Assembly (NCBI GenBank): GCA_040756575.1
Contig: JBFLYP010000014.1
Location: 8,081-72,080 of the forward strand
Length of the DNA stretch: 64,000 nt
Source: DTYU01 sp040756575
GTDB taxonomy: Bacteria > Bacillota > Desulfotomaculia > Desulfotomaculales > Ammonificaceae
Direction: 5' to 3'
Shown: positions 35,917 through 43,941 of the stretch, in pieces
How positions within the stretch are numbered: the first letter of the stretch is position 1
Layout of the letters: every line of letters starts with the position of its first letter
Program-made: the position numbers and the translations under genes
The notes under the pieces: generated by a model
Seen by the model: the letters and a program-made list of their open reading frames with translations, nothing else
Told to the model about the DNA's origin: nothing
The model's database searches: none

Positions 35917-36932
35917 TAAAGCTTCCTCCCTAAAACCACCGCTATCTTGCGCAGGTCCTCCATCATAGCTGCAAAGTTCTCCGGGGTTAAAGACTGCGCG
36001 CCGTCGCACAGCGCCTCTGCAGGGTTAGGGTGCACCTCGACCAGAAGGCCGTCCGCTCCAGCGGCGATCGCTGCGCGGCACATCGGGGCCACAAACTTCC
36101 ACCGCCCGATCCCGTGGCTCGGGTCGACCACCACCGGCAGATGCGACAGGTGCTTAACTACCGGCACAGCCGAAAGATCCAGGGTGTTGCGGGTGTATGT
36201 CTCGAAACTGCGTATCCCCCGTTCACAAAGGATCACGTTGAAATTTCCGCTGGTAAGGATGTACTCCGCGGCCATCAGCCATTCTTCAATGGTAGCGGAA
36301 AGACCGCGCTTCAGGAGCACCGGCTTGGTTATCCGTCCTAACTCCCTCAACAGGTCGAAGTTTTGCATATTCCGGGTTCCGATCTGAACTATATCGGCAT
36401 ACTCGGCCACAATCGGGAGGGTACGGATGTCCATAACCTCGGTCACGATCTTAAGGCCGTACCTTTCTCTTGCTTCAGCAAGAATCTTCAGTCCTTCTTC
36501 ACCCAGACCCTGGAAGGAATACGGTGAAGTCCGCGGCTTGAAAGCGCCCCCGCGCAACATGGTAGCGCCGGCGGCCCTTACTTTTTCCGCAGCCGCCAAC
36601 AGTTGTTCACGGCTTTCTACCGCGCACGGTCCCGCTATGACATGTATTCTTTCGCCGCCGATTTCAATATCGTTGTCAAGCCGAACCAAGGTCCGGTCTG
36701 CCCGGAAGGAACGGCTCGCCATTTTATAAGGCTGCAGGATGGGTATCACTTCCTCCACCCCCGGCAAAACTCCAATGGCCACCTCTTTCAACCGCCTTTC
36801 GTCACCGATGATCCCGATAATCGTTCTTTCAACACCGCGGGAAAGGTGAGCCTTAAAACCTTCCGTTTCAATCCTTTTAATAACCCCTTGAATCTCTTCT
36901 TCTGTGGCGTTAGCAGCCATTACGATAATCAC
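35916..36932 (-). CDS. aroF: DAHP synthase (3-deoxy-7-phosphoheptulonate synthase) with N-terminal regulatory domain
   Basis: First step of the shikimate pathway, joining PEP and erythrose-4-phosphate. The 338-residue protein has a ferredoxin-like N-terminal regulatory domain (about 1-65) followed by the barrel with IAGPCAVESREQL, RGGAFKPRTSPYSFQG, IGTRNMQNF, LLKRGL and VDPSHGIGRW. This is the AroA-beta/KDPS-like class, as in Thermotoga. The GTG start has GGAGGT 9 bases before it. It is coupled to pheA by a one-base overlap. Confidence 0.96.
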   Translation of the reverse strand: MIIVMAANATEEEIQGVIKRIETEGFKAHLSRGVERTIIGIIGDERRLKEVAIGVLPGVEEVIPILQPYKMASRSFRADRTLVRLDNDIEIGGERIHVIAGPCAVESREQLLAAAEKVRAAGATMLRGGAFKPRTSPYSFQGLGEEGLKILAEARERYGLKIVTEVMDIRTLPIVAEYADIVQIGTRNMQNFDLLRELGRITKPVLLKRGLSATIEEWLMAAEYILTSGNFNVILCERGIRSFETYTRNTLDLSAVPVVKHLSHLPVVVDPSHGIGRWKFVAPMCRAAIAAGADGLLVEVHPNPAEALCDGAQSLTPENFAAMMEDLRKIAVVLGRKL

Positions 36933-36984
36933 TGTTCATCTACCTCCGACAGCCCAAAGCTGTTTTATTCCGCCAGGAAACCGC

Positions 36985-37216
36985 TGCAAAACTTCGCCTG
37001 GCTATTTCAGAAGTCAGAAGTCAGAAGCCAGAAGTCGGAAGTCAGAAAATTTAAGGGAAATTCACATATCGAATTTCTGCGAAGACTCCGACCTCTGACA
37101 TCCTGCATCTGACATCTGTTTTCGCCATGCTCATTTTTCGCGGCCTCCATGCCATTCCCGAATTCAGCCACCTGAAAGCAAGCAAACTCATTTTTGGGCG
37201 GTTAAGTTGTTTTGCA
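36985..37216. repeat. Family 2 palindromic repeat, copy 2 (between hisC and aroF)
   Basis: Bounded by TGCAAAAC (36985-36992) and its reverse complement GTTTTGCA (37209-37216), which ends exactly at the hisC stop. The core holds AGAAGTCAGAAGTCAGAAGC and, further on, CCGACCTCTGACATCCTGCA, an imperfect inverted pair around a centre with CATATCGAATTTC. It is near-identical to copy 3 over about 150 bases. Confidence 0.75.
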
Positions 37217-38302
37217 TTACTCTGCTAAAACCTTGCTTAGCGCCGTGATAAAGCGCGCGTTTTGCGCCGCAGTCCCGATCGTCACCCGAAGATGGGTGGG
37301 ATAGCCGAAGCCTCCCCGGATTATGACCCCCTGCTCAAGCATACGCCGGAAAACATACCCCTCTTCACGACCGGCGTCAAAGAAGATAAAATTGGCCTCC
37401 GTGGGTACATAAGAGATGCCCCGGGCAGTAAATGCCTGGTAAAGATACTTTTTCCCCTCTTCGTTTACCCGCCGGGTTACGGAAACAAATTCCTCGTCCG
37501 CCAACGCGGCAAGCGCCGCTTCCTGGGCCAGGGCGTTTACATTGAACGGTTCCCTGACGCGATTGAGCTCCGCAATCAGTGAAGGGTGTCCCGCCCCGTA
37601 ACCGATACGCAGCCCGGCAAGGCCGTACATCTTCGAAAAGGTCCGTAAAACCGCCACGTTATATCCCCCGCGCAGGTAATCGATCCCGTCCGGATAATCC
37701 GGATGGGTGACGTATTCATAATAAGCCTCGTCAAGCACCACCAACGTTTCCGGACCCACGCGCTCCAGGAACCAGTCTACTTCTTCGCGGGTAACGATGG
37801 TACCCGTGGGGTTGTTCGGGTTGCAAAGATAAACCATCTTCGTCTTCGGGCTCAGCCGCGCAGCCATCGCTTCAATGTCCATCCGGTATCCGTTCAGGGG
37901 TACCTCCACCGGCACCGCACCCATAAGGCGGGCCAACGGTTCGTAGCGGGGGAAGGTAGGCACCGGCATCAATACCTCGTCACCGGGGTCCAAAAGTGCC
38001 AGTGAAAGCATCTGGACTATTTCGTTGGAACCGTTACCGACAATTATGGCGTCAGAACTAAGTCCCAGCCGGGCGGCAAGCGCTTCGCGTAACCGGTATG
38101 CGCTACCGTCGGGATAAAAATGAACCCCTGCTGCTGCTTGCGTAACCGCCGCCACTGCCTTGGGAGAGGGGCCGAGAGGATTTTCGTTTGAGGCAAGCTT
38201 GATGATGTCCTCCAAGCCAAGTTCCCGCTTCACTTCTTCTATCGGCTTCCCCGGCTGATAAACCGCCAGGGTTTCGAGGCAACCGCGGACTTTGACCGCC
38301 AT
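37217..38302 (-). CDS. hisC: Histidinol-phosphate aminotransferase
   Basis: PLP-dependent fold-type I aminotransferase of 361 residues acting in histidine synthesis; in Bacillus the same gene also serves tyrosine and phenylalanine synthesis. Seen: KLASNENPLGPSPKA near the start, NPNNPTGTIV, DEAYYEY and the PLP lysine in TFSKMYGLAGLRIGYG. The ATG at 38302 (MAVKVRGCLETLAVYQPG) follows GGAGTGGAAG. An open frame continues upstream to 38641 but runs through repeat DNA, so the longer version is rejected. It is flanked on both sides by family 2 repeats and sits between trpA and aroF, as in the Bacillus supraoperon. Confidence 0.95.
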   Translation of the reverse strand: MAVKVRGCLETLAVYQPGKPIEEVKRELGLEDIIKLASNENPLGPSPKAVAAVTQAAAGVHFYPDGSAYRLREALAARLGLSSDAIIVGNGSNEIVQMLSLALLDPGDEVLMPVPTFPRYEPLARLMGAVPVEVPLNGYRMDIEAMAARLSPKTKMVYLCNPNNPTGTIVTREEVDWFLERVGPETLVVLDEAYYEYVTHPDYPDGIDYLRGGYNVAVLRTFSKMYGLAGLRIGYGAGHPSLIAELNRVREPFNVNALAQEAALAALADEEFVSVTRRVNEEGKKYLYQAFTARGISYVPTEANFIFFDAGREEGYVFRRMLEQGVIIRGGFGYPTHLRVTIGTAAQNARFITALSKVLAE

Positions 38303-38684
38303 AATACTTCCACTCCCCGGTTTTTGAACACATCTTACCACAGATGTTATGGCATAACAATCCTGTTCAGCGTCGGCTCCCTGGGAGACCGCTGCAAAAC
38401 TTCGCCTGGCAATTTCAGAAGTCAGAAGCCGGAAGTCAGAAAATTCAACGGAAATTCGCATACTACGAAGATTCCGACGTCTGACATCCTGCATCTGACA
38501 TCTGTTTTCACCATGCTCGTTTTTCGCGATCTCCAGACTTTCTGCCAAAGCCTGGCATCTGCTAATAGACAGGCTTGCGTTTGGTAAATTAGGGTTTTGC
38601 AATACTCTCCGGCTCCTCCGAGTTGGAGTCGGCAGTCGCAACAGCGGTACGCTGCGGCAAAAAGCAGCAGGACCTCTTTGCGAG
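38303..38684. other. Gap between trpA and hisC
   Basis: This 382-base gap is mostly family 2 copy 3 (38393-38601). The remainder has no gene, and the open frame through it is a by-product of the repeat. Confidence 0.6.
38393..38601. repeat. Family 2 palindromic repeat, copy 3 (between trpA and hisC)
   Basis: Bounded by TGCAAAAC (38393-38400) and GTTTTGCA (38594-38601). The inner units TCAGAAGTCAGAAGCCGGAA and CCGACGTCTGACATCCTGCA form the same imperfect hairpin as copy 2. The flank beyond the hairpin (CATGCTCGTTTTTCGCGATC) also matches copy 2, then the two diverge. Confidence 0.75.
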
Positions 38685-39470
38685 TCAGCATTGCAAAAGA
38701 GCGGTCTTGAGAGCCGCGGTCAGTTTTCCCACCTCCCCGTATGCGTTCTCCCCGATCAGCCTTACGAGGGCGCTCCCGACCACCACTGCGTCGCAGTAAG
38801 GCGCCACCCGCACCGCCGCATCCGGACCGGAAACCCCGAAGCCGATTGCGACCGGAAGGTCGGTGCAGTTGCGGATCAGAACGCTCAACGTCCGAAGATC
38901 GGTTTCTATCCGCTCCCGCACACCCGTAACGCCGGTAACCGAAACGCAGTAAACGAACCCCCGCGCTGCAGCGCAAATGGCCGCGAGCCGCTCCTGAGTA
39001 CTGGTCGGCGCAACCAACGGTATCAGGTCGATCCCGCGGCGCCCTGTGTATTCCCTTAAAAGGCCGCTTTCCTCAAGGGGAAGGTCCGGCACGATTAATC
39101 CGTCAACACCGTTTTCCGCAGCGCTGCAGCAGAAGTTCTCGAGCCCATACTGGAGCACCGGATTGTAATAGGTCATCAGCACAAGCGGGAGATTCACTTT
39201 TTTGCGCATCCGGCCCACAGCCTCTAAAATGCCGCGCACCGTTACTCCGTTCGAAAGCGCCCTGTTCGCTGCAGCTTGGATGATCGGCCCGTCGGCTAAG
39301 GGGTCGGAAAAGGGGATGCCGATCTCAATAATGTCCGCGCCCGCTCCGGCCATGAGCGCAATCAGCTCCTCCGTCCGCCCGAGATCCGGGTCGCCGGCCA
39401 TTAGGTAGGTGATCAGCCCCTTTTCCCCCCGCTCCTTTAAGCGCCCAAATGCCTGTGCTATCCGGCTCAT
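38685..39470 (-). CDS. trpA: Tryptophan synthase alpha subunit
   Basis: Cleaves indole-3-glycerol phosphate to indole, which passes to TrpB. The 261-residue protein has LITYLMAGDPDL at the start, the catalytic Glu in IIEIGIPFSDPLADGP, and the catalytic Asp in LIVPDLPLEES. The start overlaps the trpB end by four bases (ATGA). Last of the trp genes proper. Confidence 0.96.
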   Translation of the reverse strand: MSRIAQAFGRLKERGEKGLITYLMAGDPDLGRTEELIALMAGAGADIIEIGIPFSDPLADGPIIQAAANRALSNGVTVRGILEAVGRMRKKVNLPLVLMTYYNPVLQYGLENFCCSAAENGVDGLIVPDLPLEESGLLREYTGRRGIDLIPLVAPTSTQERLAAICAAARGFVYCVSVTGVTGVRERIETDLRTLSVLIRNCTDLPVAIGFGVSGPDAAVRVAPYCDAVVVGSALVRLIGENAYGEVGKLTAALKTALLQC

Positions 39471-40654
39471 TGTCCGACCCCCTTCACCCGGGCCACGGTT
39501 TCAACGTCCTTATCGCCGCGCCCGGAAAGGTTAACTACGATAACGGCGTCGGACGGCAGCGAAGGGGCAAGGCGTACGACTTCAGCGATCGCGTGAGCGC
39601 TCTCCAGCGCCGGCAGGATGCCTTCGGTCCTGCCTAACAGTTCAAAAGCCGCCAGCGCCTCGCTGTCCGTGGCCGCGGTGTACGTTACCCGGCCGGTTTC
39701 CTTCAGGTAAGCGTGCTCCGGTCCGACACCGGGATAGTCGAGTCCGGCGGATATCGAGTGCACCGGGCTTATCTGCCCTTCCTCGTCCTGGATTACGTAG
39801 CTCAGGGAGCCGTGAAGCACACCGGGGCGCCCGCGGTTGAGCGTCGCCGCGTGCAACCCGGTATCCATACCTTCGCCCGCCGCTTCCACACCGACCAGCC
39901 GCACCTCCGGATGGTCGAGAAAGGGATAAAAGATCCCCATTGCGTTCGACCCTCCGCCCACGCAAGCGACGATCACATCCGGCAGCCGCCCCGTCTCCCG
40001 CACGATCTGCTCCTTGGTTTCCACTCCGATAACGGCCTGAAAGTCACGGACAATCATCGGATACGGATGCGGCCCGGCAACCGAACCGATGAGATAGTAA
40101 GTGTTCGCAACATTGGTCACCCAGTCGCGGATCGCCTCGTTCATAGCGTCTTTAAGTGTCCGGCTGCCCGCGCTTACCGGCACCACCTCCGCCCCCAATA
40201 GCCGCATCCGGATAACGTTAAGATGCTGCCGGACGATGTCTTCTTCACCCATGTATATCGCACACTTGAACCCGAGGAGCGCAGCGGCCGTCGCCGTGGC
40301 CACCCCGTGCTGGCCTGCGCCTGTCTCGGCGATCAACCGGCGCTTTCCCATTCGCTGTGACAGAAGCGCCTGGCCGATGGTGTTGTTTATCTTGTGGGCG
40401 CCGGTATGGTTTAGATCCTCCCGTTTGAGATAAATTCTTGCGCCTCCCAGGTATGCGGTAAGCCTTGCCGCGTAGTAAAGAGGGCTCGGACGGCCCACGT
40501 AGTGCTCAAGATACCATTTCAGTTCAGCCTGAAACCCCGGGTCATCCTTGAACGTGGCGTAAGCCGTTTCGAGTTCCCCAAGGGCCGGCATCAGCGTCTC
40601 CGGTACAAAACGGCCGCCGAACGGACCAAAGTAACCCCGTGTGTCTGGCAGCAT
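39467..40654 (-). CDS. trpB: Tryptophan synthase beta subunit
   Basis: PLP enzyme condensing indole with serine; 395 residues. Seen: GYFGPFGGRFVPETLMPAL at the start, the PLP lysine in KREDLNHTGAHKINN, and the phosphate-binding CVGGGSNAMGIF. Typical TrpB1 length. AAGGAGGTC lies just before the ATG, which directly follows the trpF stop. Confidence 0.97.
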   Translation of the reverse strand: MLPDTRGYFGPFGGRFVPETLMPALGELETAYATFKDDPGFQAELKWYLEHYVGRPSPLYYAARLTAYLGGARIYLKREDLNHTGAHKINNTIGQALLSQRMGKRRLIAETGAGQHGVATATAAALLGFKCAIYMGEEDIVRQHLNVIRMRLLGAEVVPVSAGSRTLKDAMNEAIRDWVTNVANTYYLIGSVAGPHPYPMIVRDFQAVIGVETKEQIVRETGRLPDVIVACVGGGSNAMGIFYPFLDHPEVRLVGVEAAGEGMDTGLHAATLNRGRPGVLHGSLSYVIQDEEGQISPVHSISAGLDYPGVGPEHAYLKETGRVTYTAATDSEALAAFELLGRTEGILPALESAHAIAEVVRLAPSLPSDAVIVVNLSGRGDKDVETVARVKGVGQ

Positions 40655-41314
40655 TTATACGACCTCCTTCACCTGCTTGATAAACGCCTTTATTTTTGCA
40701 GCGTCTTTCCGGCCGTCCGTTTCGACTCCGCTCGAAACGTCTACCGCGTAAGGACGCACCGTACGCACCGCCGATGTCACGTTTTCCGGAGTCAGGCCGC
40801 CGGCCAGGATAAGCGGAATCTTAAATCTCTTGCCGTTAAGCAGCCCCCAGTCGAACGTCCTGCCCGTTCCGCCGGCGAGCCCCGGTACCGCGGTATCCAG
40901 CAAAACGGCACTCACGGAACGGTAAGTGTCTATTAGTTCCAAATCACTTTCAGAAACCAGGGCGCCTGCCGCGGTCCCGCTTGACGGTGCTTCCTTTGGA
41001 CGAACGCCAAACGCCTTTATGACCTTTAAGCCCAATTGCGTACAATATTCAGGCGATTCCATACCGTGAAGCTGCACCGCATCGAGCCGGCAATAGTCCG
41101 CGACCTCACGGACAAGCTCCAAGGGTGCGTCAACAAACACCCCCACCGCCGAAACAAACGGCGGCAGTCCTAAAATTATCTCGCGCGCCGCCTCGGGGGC
41201 AACCTTACGCCTACTTTCGGCGAAAACAAAGCCGAGTGCGTCTGCTCCCGCTGCAACAGCCGCCGTTGCCGTTTCCATGTCCGTAATCCCGCAAATTTTC
41301 ACCCGTACAGTCAC
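40655..41314 (-). CDS. trpF: Phosphoribosylanthranilate isomerase
   Basis: Catalyses the Amadori rearrangement of phosphoribosylanthranilate; 219 residues. The catalytic Cys is in KICGITDMETA and the catalytic Asp in LDTAVPGLAGGTGRTFDW. It has DAVQLHGMES and the phosphate-binding LAGGLTPENV, then VDVSSGVE. The GTG start at 41314 has only weak ribosome-binding bases. Confidence 0.95.
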   Translation of the reverse strand: MTVRVKICGITDMETATAAVAAGADALGFVFAESRRKVAPEAAREIILGLPPFVSAVGVFVDAPLELVREVADYCRLDAVQLHGMESPEYCTQLGLKVIKAFGVRPKEAPSSGTAAGALVSESDLELIDTYRSVSAVLLDTAVPGLAGGTGRTFDWGLLNGKRFKIPLILAGGLTPENVTSAVRTVRPYAVDVSSGVETDGRKDAAKIKAFIKQVKEVV

Positions 41315-41383
41315 AATTGACCACTTCCAACAAAAGTTTTAAGTTTGGCTCAGACGCCCACCGGGCCTAACTTCGAATTGTTT

Positions 41384-42163
41384 TTATGCGCCGGCCGCGA
41401 CGAACTCCCGGAGCTTTGCCGAAATATCCGCTGCGGCCATCAACGCTTCACCGATAAGGACGGCGTTTACCCCGCATTCCTTCAAGGCCCGTATCGCGGG
41501 GGGTGAGGCGATGCCGCTCTCGCTGACCACTACAACTTCCGGCGGCAGATGGCGTTTGAGCCGGAAGGTTGTCTCGATGTCGGTCTTGAACGTCTCGAGG
41601 TCACGGTTGTTAATACCGATGATTTTAGCACCCGCTGCAAGCGACTGCTCTATTTCCCCGGGGCTGTGTACCTCAACCACGCACTCCATCCCCAGCTCCC
41701 GCGCGAGGCTGATGAACTCCGCCAACTCCCGCTGTTCGAGGAGCCGCACGATCAGGAGCAGAGCATCGGCACCCAGCCCCCGGGCTTCATAAATCTGGAT
41801 GGGATCAAGGATAAACTCCTTGCACAGAACCGGAACCTCAACAGCGCTGCGTACCAGACTTAAAAACACAGGGCTGCCCTGAAAGAACCGCTCGTCCGTC
41901 AGCACCGAAATCGCCGCCGCCCCCGAAGCAGCATAGATTTTTGCGATTTCCACAGGGTCGGCACCCGGCCGGATCGGCCCTTTTGACGGAGAAGCCCTCT
42001 TTATCTCGGCGATCACGGCCACCCTTCCCGGCCGCCTCAGCGCCGTGGTGAAATCTCTCGCAGGCGGCGCGGTGTGTGCGGACGCCTTGAGCTGCTCAAC
42101 TGAATAAGCGGCCCGTTTCGCTGCAATCTCCCGGCGCTTGTGTTCGATAATCTCCTCCAACAC
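41384..42163 (-). CDS. trpC: Indole-3-glycerol phosphate synthase
   Basis: Closes the indole ring from CdRP; 259 residues. Seen: VIAEIKRASPSKGPIRPGAD (catalytic Lys and Glu), VLTDERFFQGS, LCKEFILDP, IGINNRDLETF and VSESGIASP. The GTG start directly follows the trpD stop, with GGAGGG inside trpD serving as ribosome-binding site. The 69-base gap to trpF is unremarkable. Confidence 0.96.
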   Translation of the reverse strand: MLEEIIEHKRREIAAKRAAYSVEQLKASAHTAPPARDFTTALRRPGRVAVIAEIKRASPSKGPIRPGADPVEIAKIYAASGAAAISVLTDERFFQGSPVFLSLVRSAVEVPVLCKEFILDPIQIYEARGLGADALLLIVRLLEQRELAEFISLARELGMECVVEVHSPGEIEQSLAAGAKIIGINNRDLETFKTDIETTFRLKRHLPPEVVVVSESGIASPPAIRALKECGVNAVLIGEALMAAADISAKLREFVAAGA

Positions 42164-43180
42164 TTACAGCACCCTCCGCGTCCAATTTACGTACTCCTCC
42201 ATCTTGGCGAGTGCCGCCCCGGAAGACATCGCCCCACGGGCTATATTGATCCCTTCTTTCAAATCGTCCGCTGACCCGGCAGCTACCAGAGCCAGCGCCC
42301 CGTTCAAAGCCACCGCATCGCTTTTGGGCCCCCGCCCGCCCTGCAAAATAGAGCGCGTCAAGGCTGCGTTTTCCGCCGCCGTCCCGCCCTTCAGCGCTTC
42401 GAGCGGACACCGCGCTATGCCGTAGTCGAGCGGGTCGAGTACGCCGCGGCGGACCGACCCGTTCCTTACTTCGGCATACATGACTTCGCCCACGGGAGAG
42501 AACTCGTCGAGACCCCCTGCTCCGTGAATGACAAAGGCGCGCCTCACCCCTAATAAGGAAAGCACCTCGGCGACTAAGTCGACCAGTTCCGGGGCGTAAA
42601 CACCGAGCACCTGGATTTGAGCGCCGGCCGGGTTGCACAGCGGGCCGAGGATGTTGAAAACCGTTGGCAAACCGAGCTCCCGCCGCGGTCCGGCGGCATG
42701 CTTCATTGCGGGGTGGCAAAGGGGTGCAAAGAAGAAGCCGAAACCCACCTCATCCATACACTCTCCAGCCACCGCCGGGGGAAGGTCGATCCTTGCCCCA
42801 AGCGCTTCGAGCAGGTCTGCGCTCCCCGCCCGGCTGGAAACGGAACGGTTCCCGTGCTTAGCAACCTTGCAGCCGCAGGCGGCAATCACAAAGGCTGCAG
42901 TGGTCGAAATATTAAAGGTATGTGCGCCGTCGCCGCCCGTACCGCATGTATCTACCAGCAGCGGGTGCCTCGATACATAACCGACCGCCTTCTCCCGCAT
43001 GGCCTGGGCAAAACCGGCCACCTCCTCCGCCGTTTCCCTTTTGAACCTCAACCCTACCAAAAACCCCCCTATTTGGGCAGGGGTGGCCGCACCGCTCATT
43101 ATCTCTCCCATTACCTGCCGGGCAAAATCAATCGGCAGGTTCTCTCCGGAAACCACTCTCGCCAAAGCTTCGCTAATCAC
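42164..43180 (-). CDS. trpD: Anthranilate phosphoribosyltransferase
   Basis: Transfers phosphoribosyl from PRPP to anthranilate; 338 residues. Seen: DTCGTGGDGAHTFNISTTAA (PRPP loop), VAKHGNRSVSSRAGSADLLEALG, and FFFAPLCHPAMKHAAGPRRELG. The GTG start has GGAGGAGGAG just upstream. A short family 1 repeat fragment lies between it and trpG. Confidence 0.96.
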   Translation of the reverse strand: MISEALARVVSGENLPIDFARQVMGEIMSGAATPAQIGGFLVGLRFKRETAEEVAGFAQAMREKAVGYVSRHPLLVDTCGTGGDGAHTFNISTTAAFVIAACGCKVAKHGNRSVSSRAGSADLLEALGARIDLPPAVAGECMDEVGFGFFFAPLCHPAMKHAAGPRRELGLPTVFNILGPLCNPAGAQIQVLGVYAPELVDLVAEVLSLLGVRRAFVIHGAGGLDEFSPVGEVMYAEVRNGSVRRGVLDPLDYGIARCPLEALKGGTAAENAALTRSILQGGRGPKSDAVALNGALALVAAGSADDLKEGINIARGAMSSGAALAKMEEYVNWTRRVL

Positions 43181-43199
43181 AGTCTCTCCTCCTCCGAAA

Positions 43200-43270
43200 A
43201 ATAAACGTTCAACCTTGATACTGACCGACCCTTAGAGTCCGTTCGGCGTTCGATGTTCAAGATTCAAGGT
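43200..43270. repeat. Family 1 intergenic repeat fragment G
   Basis: Holds AACGTTCAACCTTGATACTG, GAGTCCGTTCGGCGTTCG and TGTTCAAGATTCAAGGTG, which resemble family 1 units. It fills the trpG-trpD gap and touches the trpG stop. Confidence 0.4.
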
Positions 43271-43842
43271 GTTTCAACCCTCAGGCTCAAGAAATTGCGC
43301 AGCAGTTCCTTCCCGTACTCCGTAAGAATCGACTCTGGGTGAAACTGCACCCCTTCGACCGGGCAGTTTCGGTGCCTCAAGCCCATTATTTCACCTTCCG
43401 CAGTCCGCGCACTGATTTCAAGCACCCCGGGGAGGCCCTCGGGTGCTACAACAAGCGAGTGGTACCGCGTTGCGGTGAAAGGCGATGGGATACCCTGAAA
43501 AACCGTCCGCCCATCGTGGTGTATCGCTGAAGTCTTGCCGTGCATCAATCGGGGTGCTCGCACCACCCTGCCCCCAAACGCCTGCCCGATCGCCTGATGC
43601 CCCAGGCATACGCCCAGGATGGGAATCCGACCGGCGAACACTCTGATTAAATCGAGGCAGACTCCGGCTTCGTTAGGTGTGCACGGACCCGGAGACAATA
43701 CGATGTGCGACGGGTTGAGCTCCGCAACCTCCTCCGGAGTGATGGCATCGTTCCGGAAAACCTTAACCTCCGAACCTATCTCTGCCAGGTACTGGACCAG
43801 GTTATATGTGAACGAGTCGTAGTTATCGATCATCAGCACCAA
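43264..43842 (-). CDS. trpG: Anthranilate synthase glutamine amidotransferase subunit
   Basis: Supplies ammonia from glutamine to TrpE; 192 residues. The class I amidotransferase triad is visible: Cys in ILGVCLGHQAIGQAFGG, then His and Glu in VQFHPESILTE. It begins LMIDNYDSFTYNLVQYL. The start is uncertain among TTG 43842, GTG 43839 and ATG 43833. The 99-base gap after trpE has no GAG-triplet cluster, so the TRAP translational control seen at Bacillus trpG is not evident here. Confidence 0.95.
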   Translation of the reverse strand: MVLMIDNYDSFTYNLVQYLAEIGSEVKVFRNDAITPEEVAELNPSHIVLSPGPCTPNEAGVCLDLIRVFAGRIPILGVCLGHQAIGQAFGGRVVRAPRLMHGKTSAIHHDGRTVFQGIPSPFTATRYHSLVVAPEGLPGVLEISARTAEGEIMGLRHRNCPVEGVQFHPESILTEYGKELLRNFLSLRVETP

Positions 43843-43941
43843 ATCGAACGCCCCCTGACTGACTTTTGTTCAGGCCTCCTAACGGTTAAAGCGGTGCGGG
43901 CAAATGAACGTTTTCAATCCGTGCCGCCTTTTACCTGCCAG

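Noticed and set aside
35917..36009. N-terminal extension of pheA upstream of GTG 35916
   Set aside because: It overlaps the end of aroF and has no start signal; the GTG at 35916 has GGGAGG at the right distance.
38303..38641. Long N-terminal extension of hisC
   Set aside because: It translates repeat DNA; the ATG at 38302 has a good ribosome-binding site and gives a normal HisC N-terminus.
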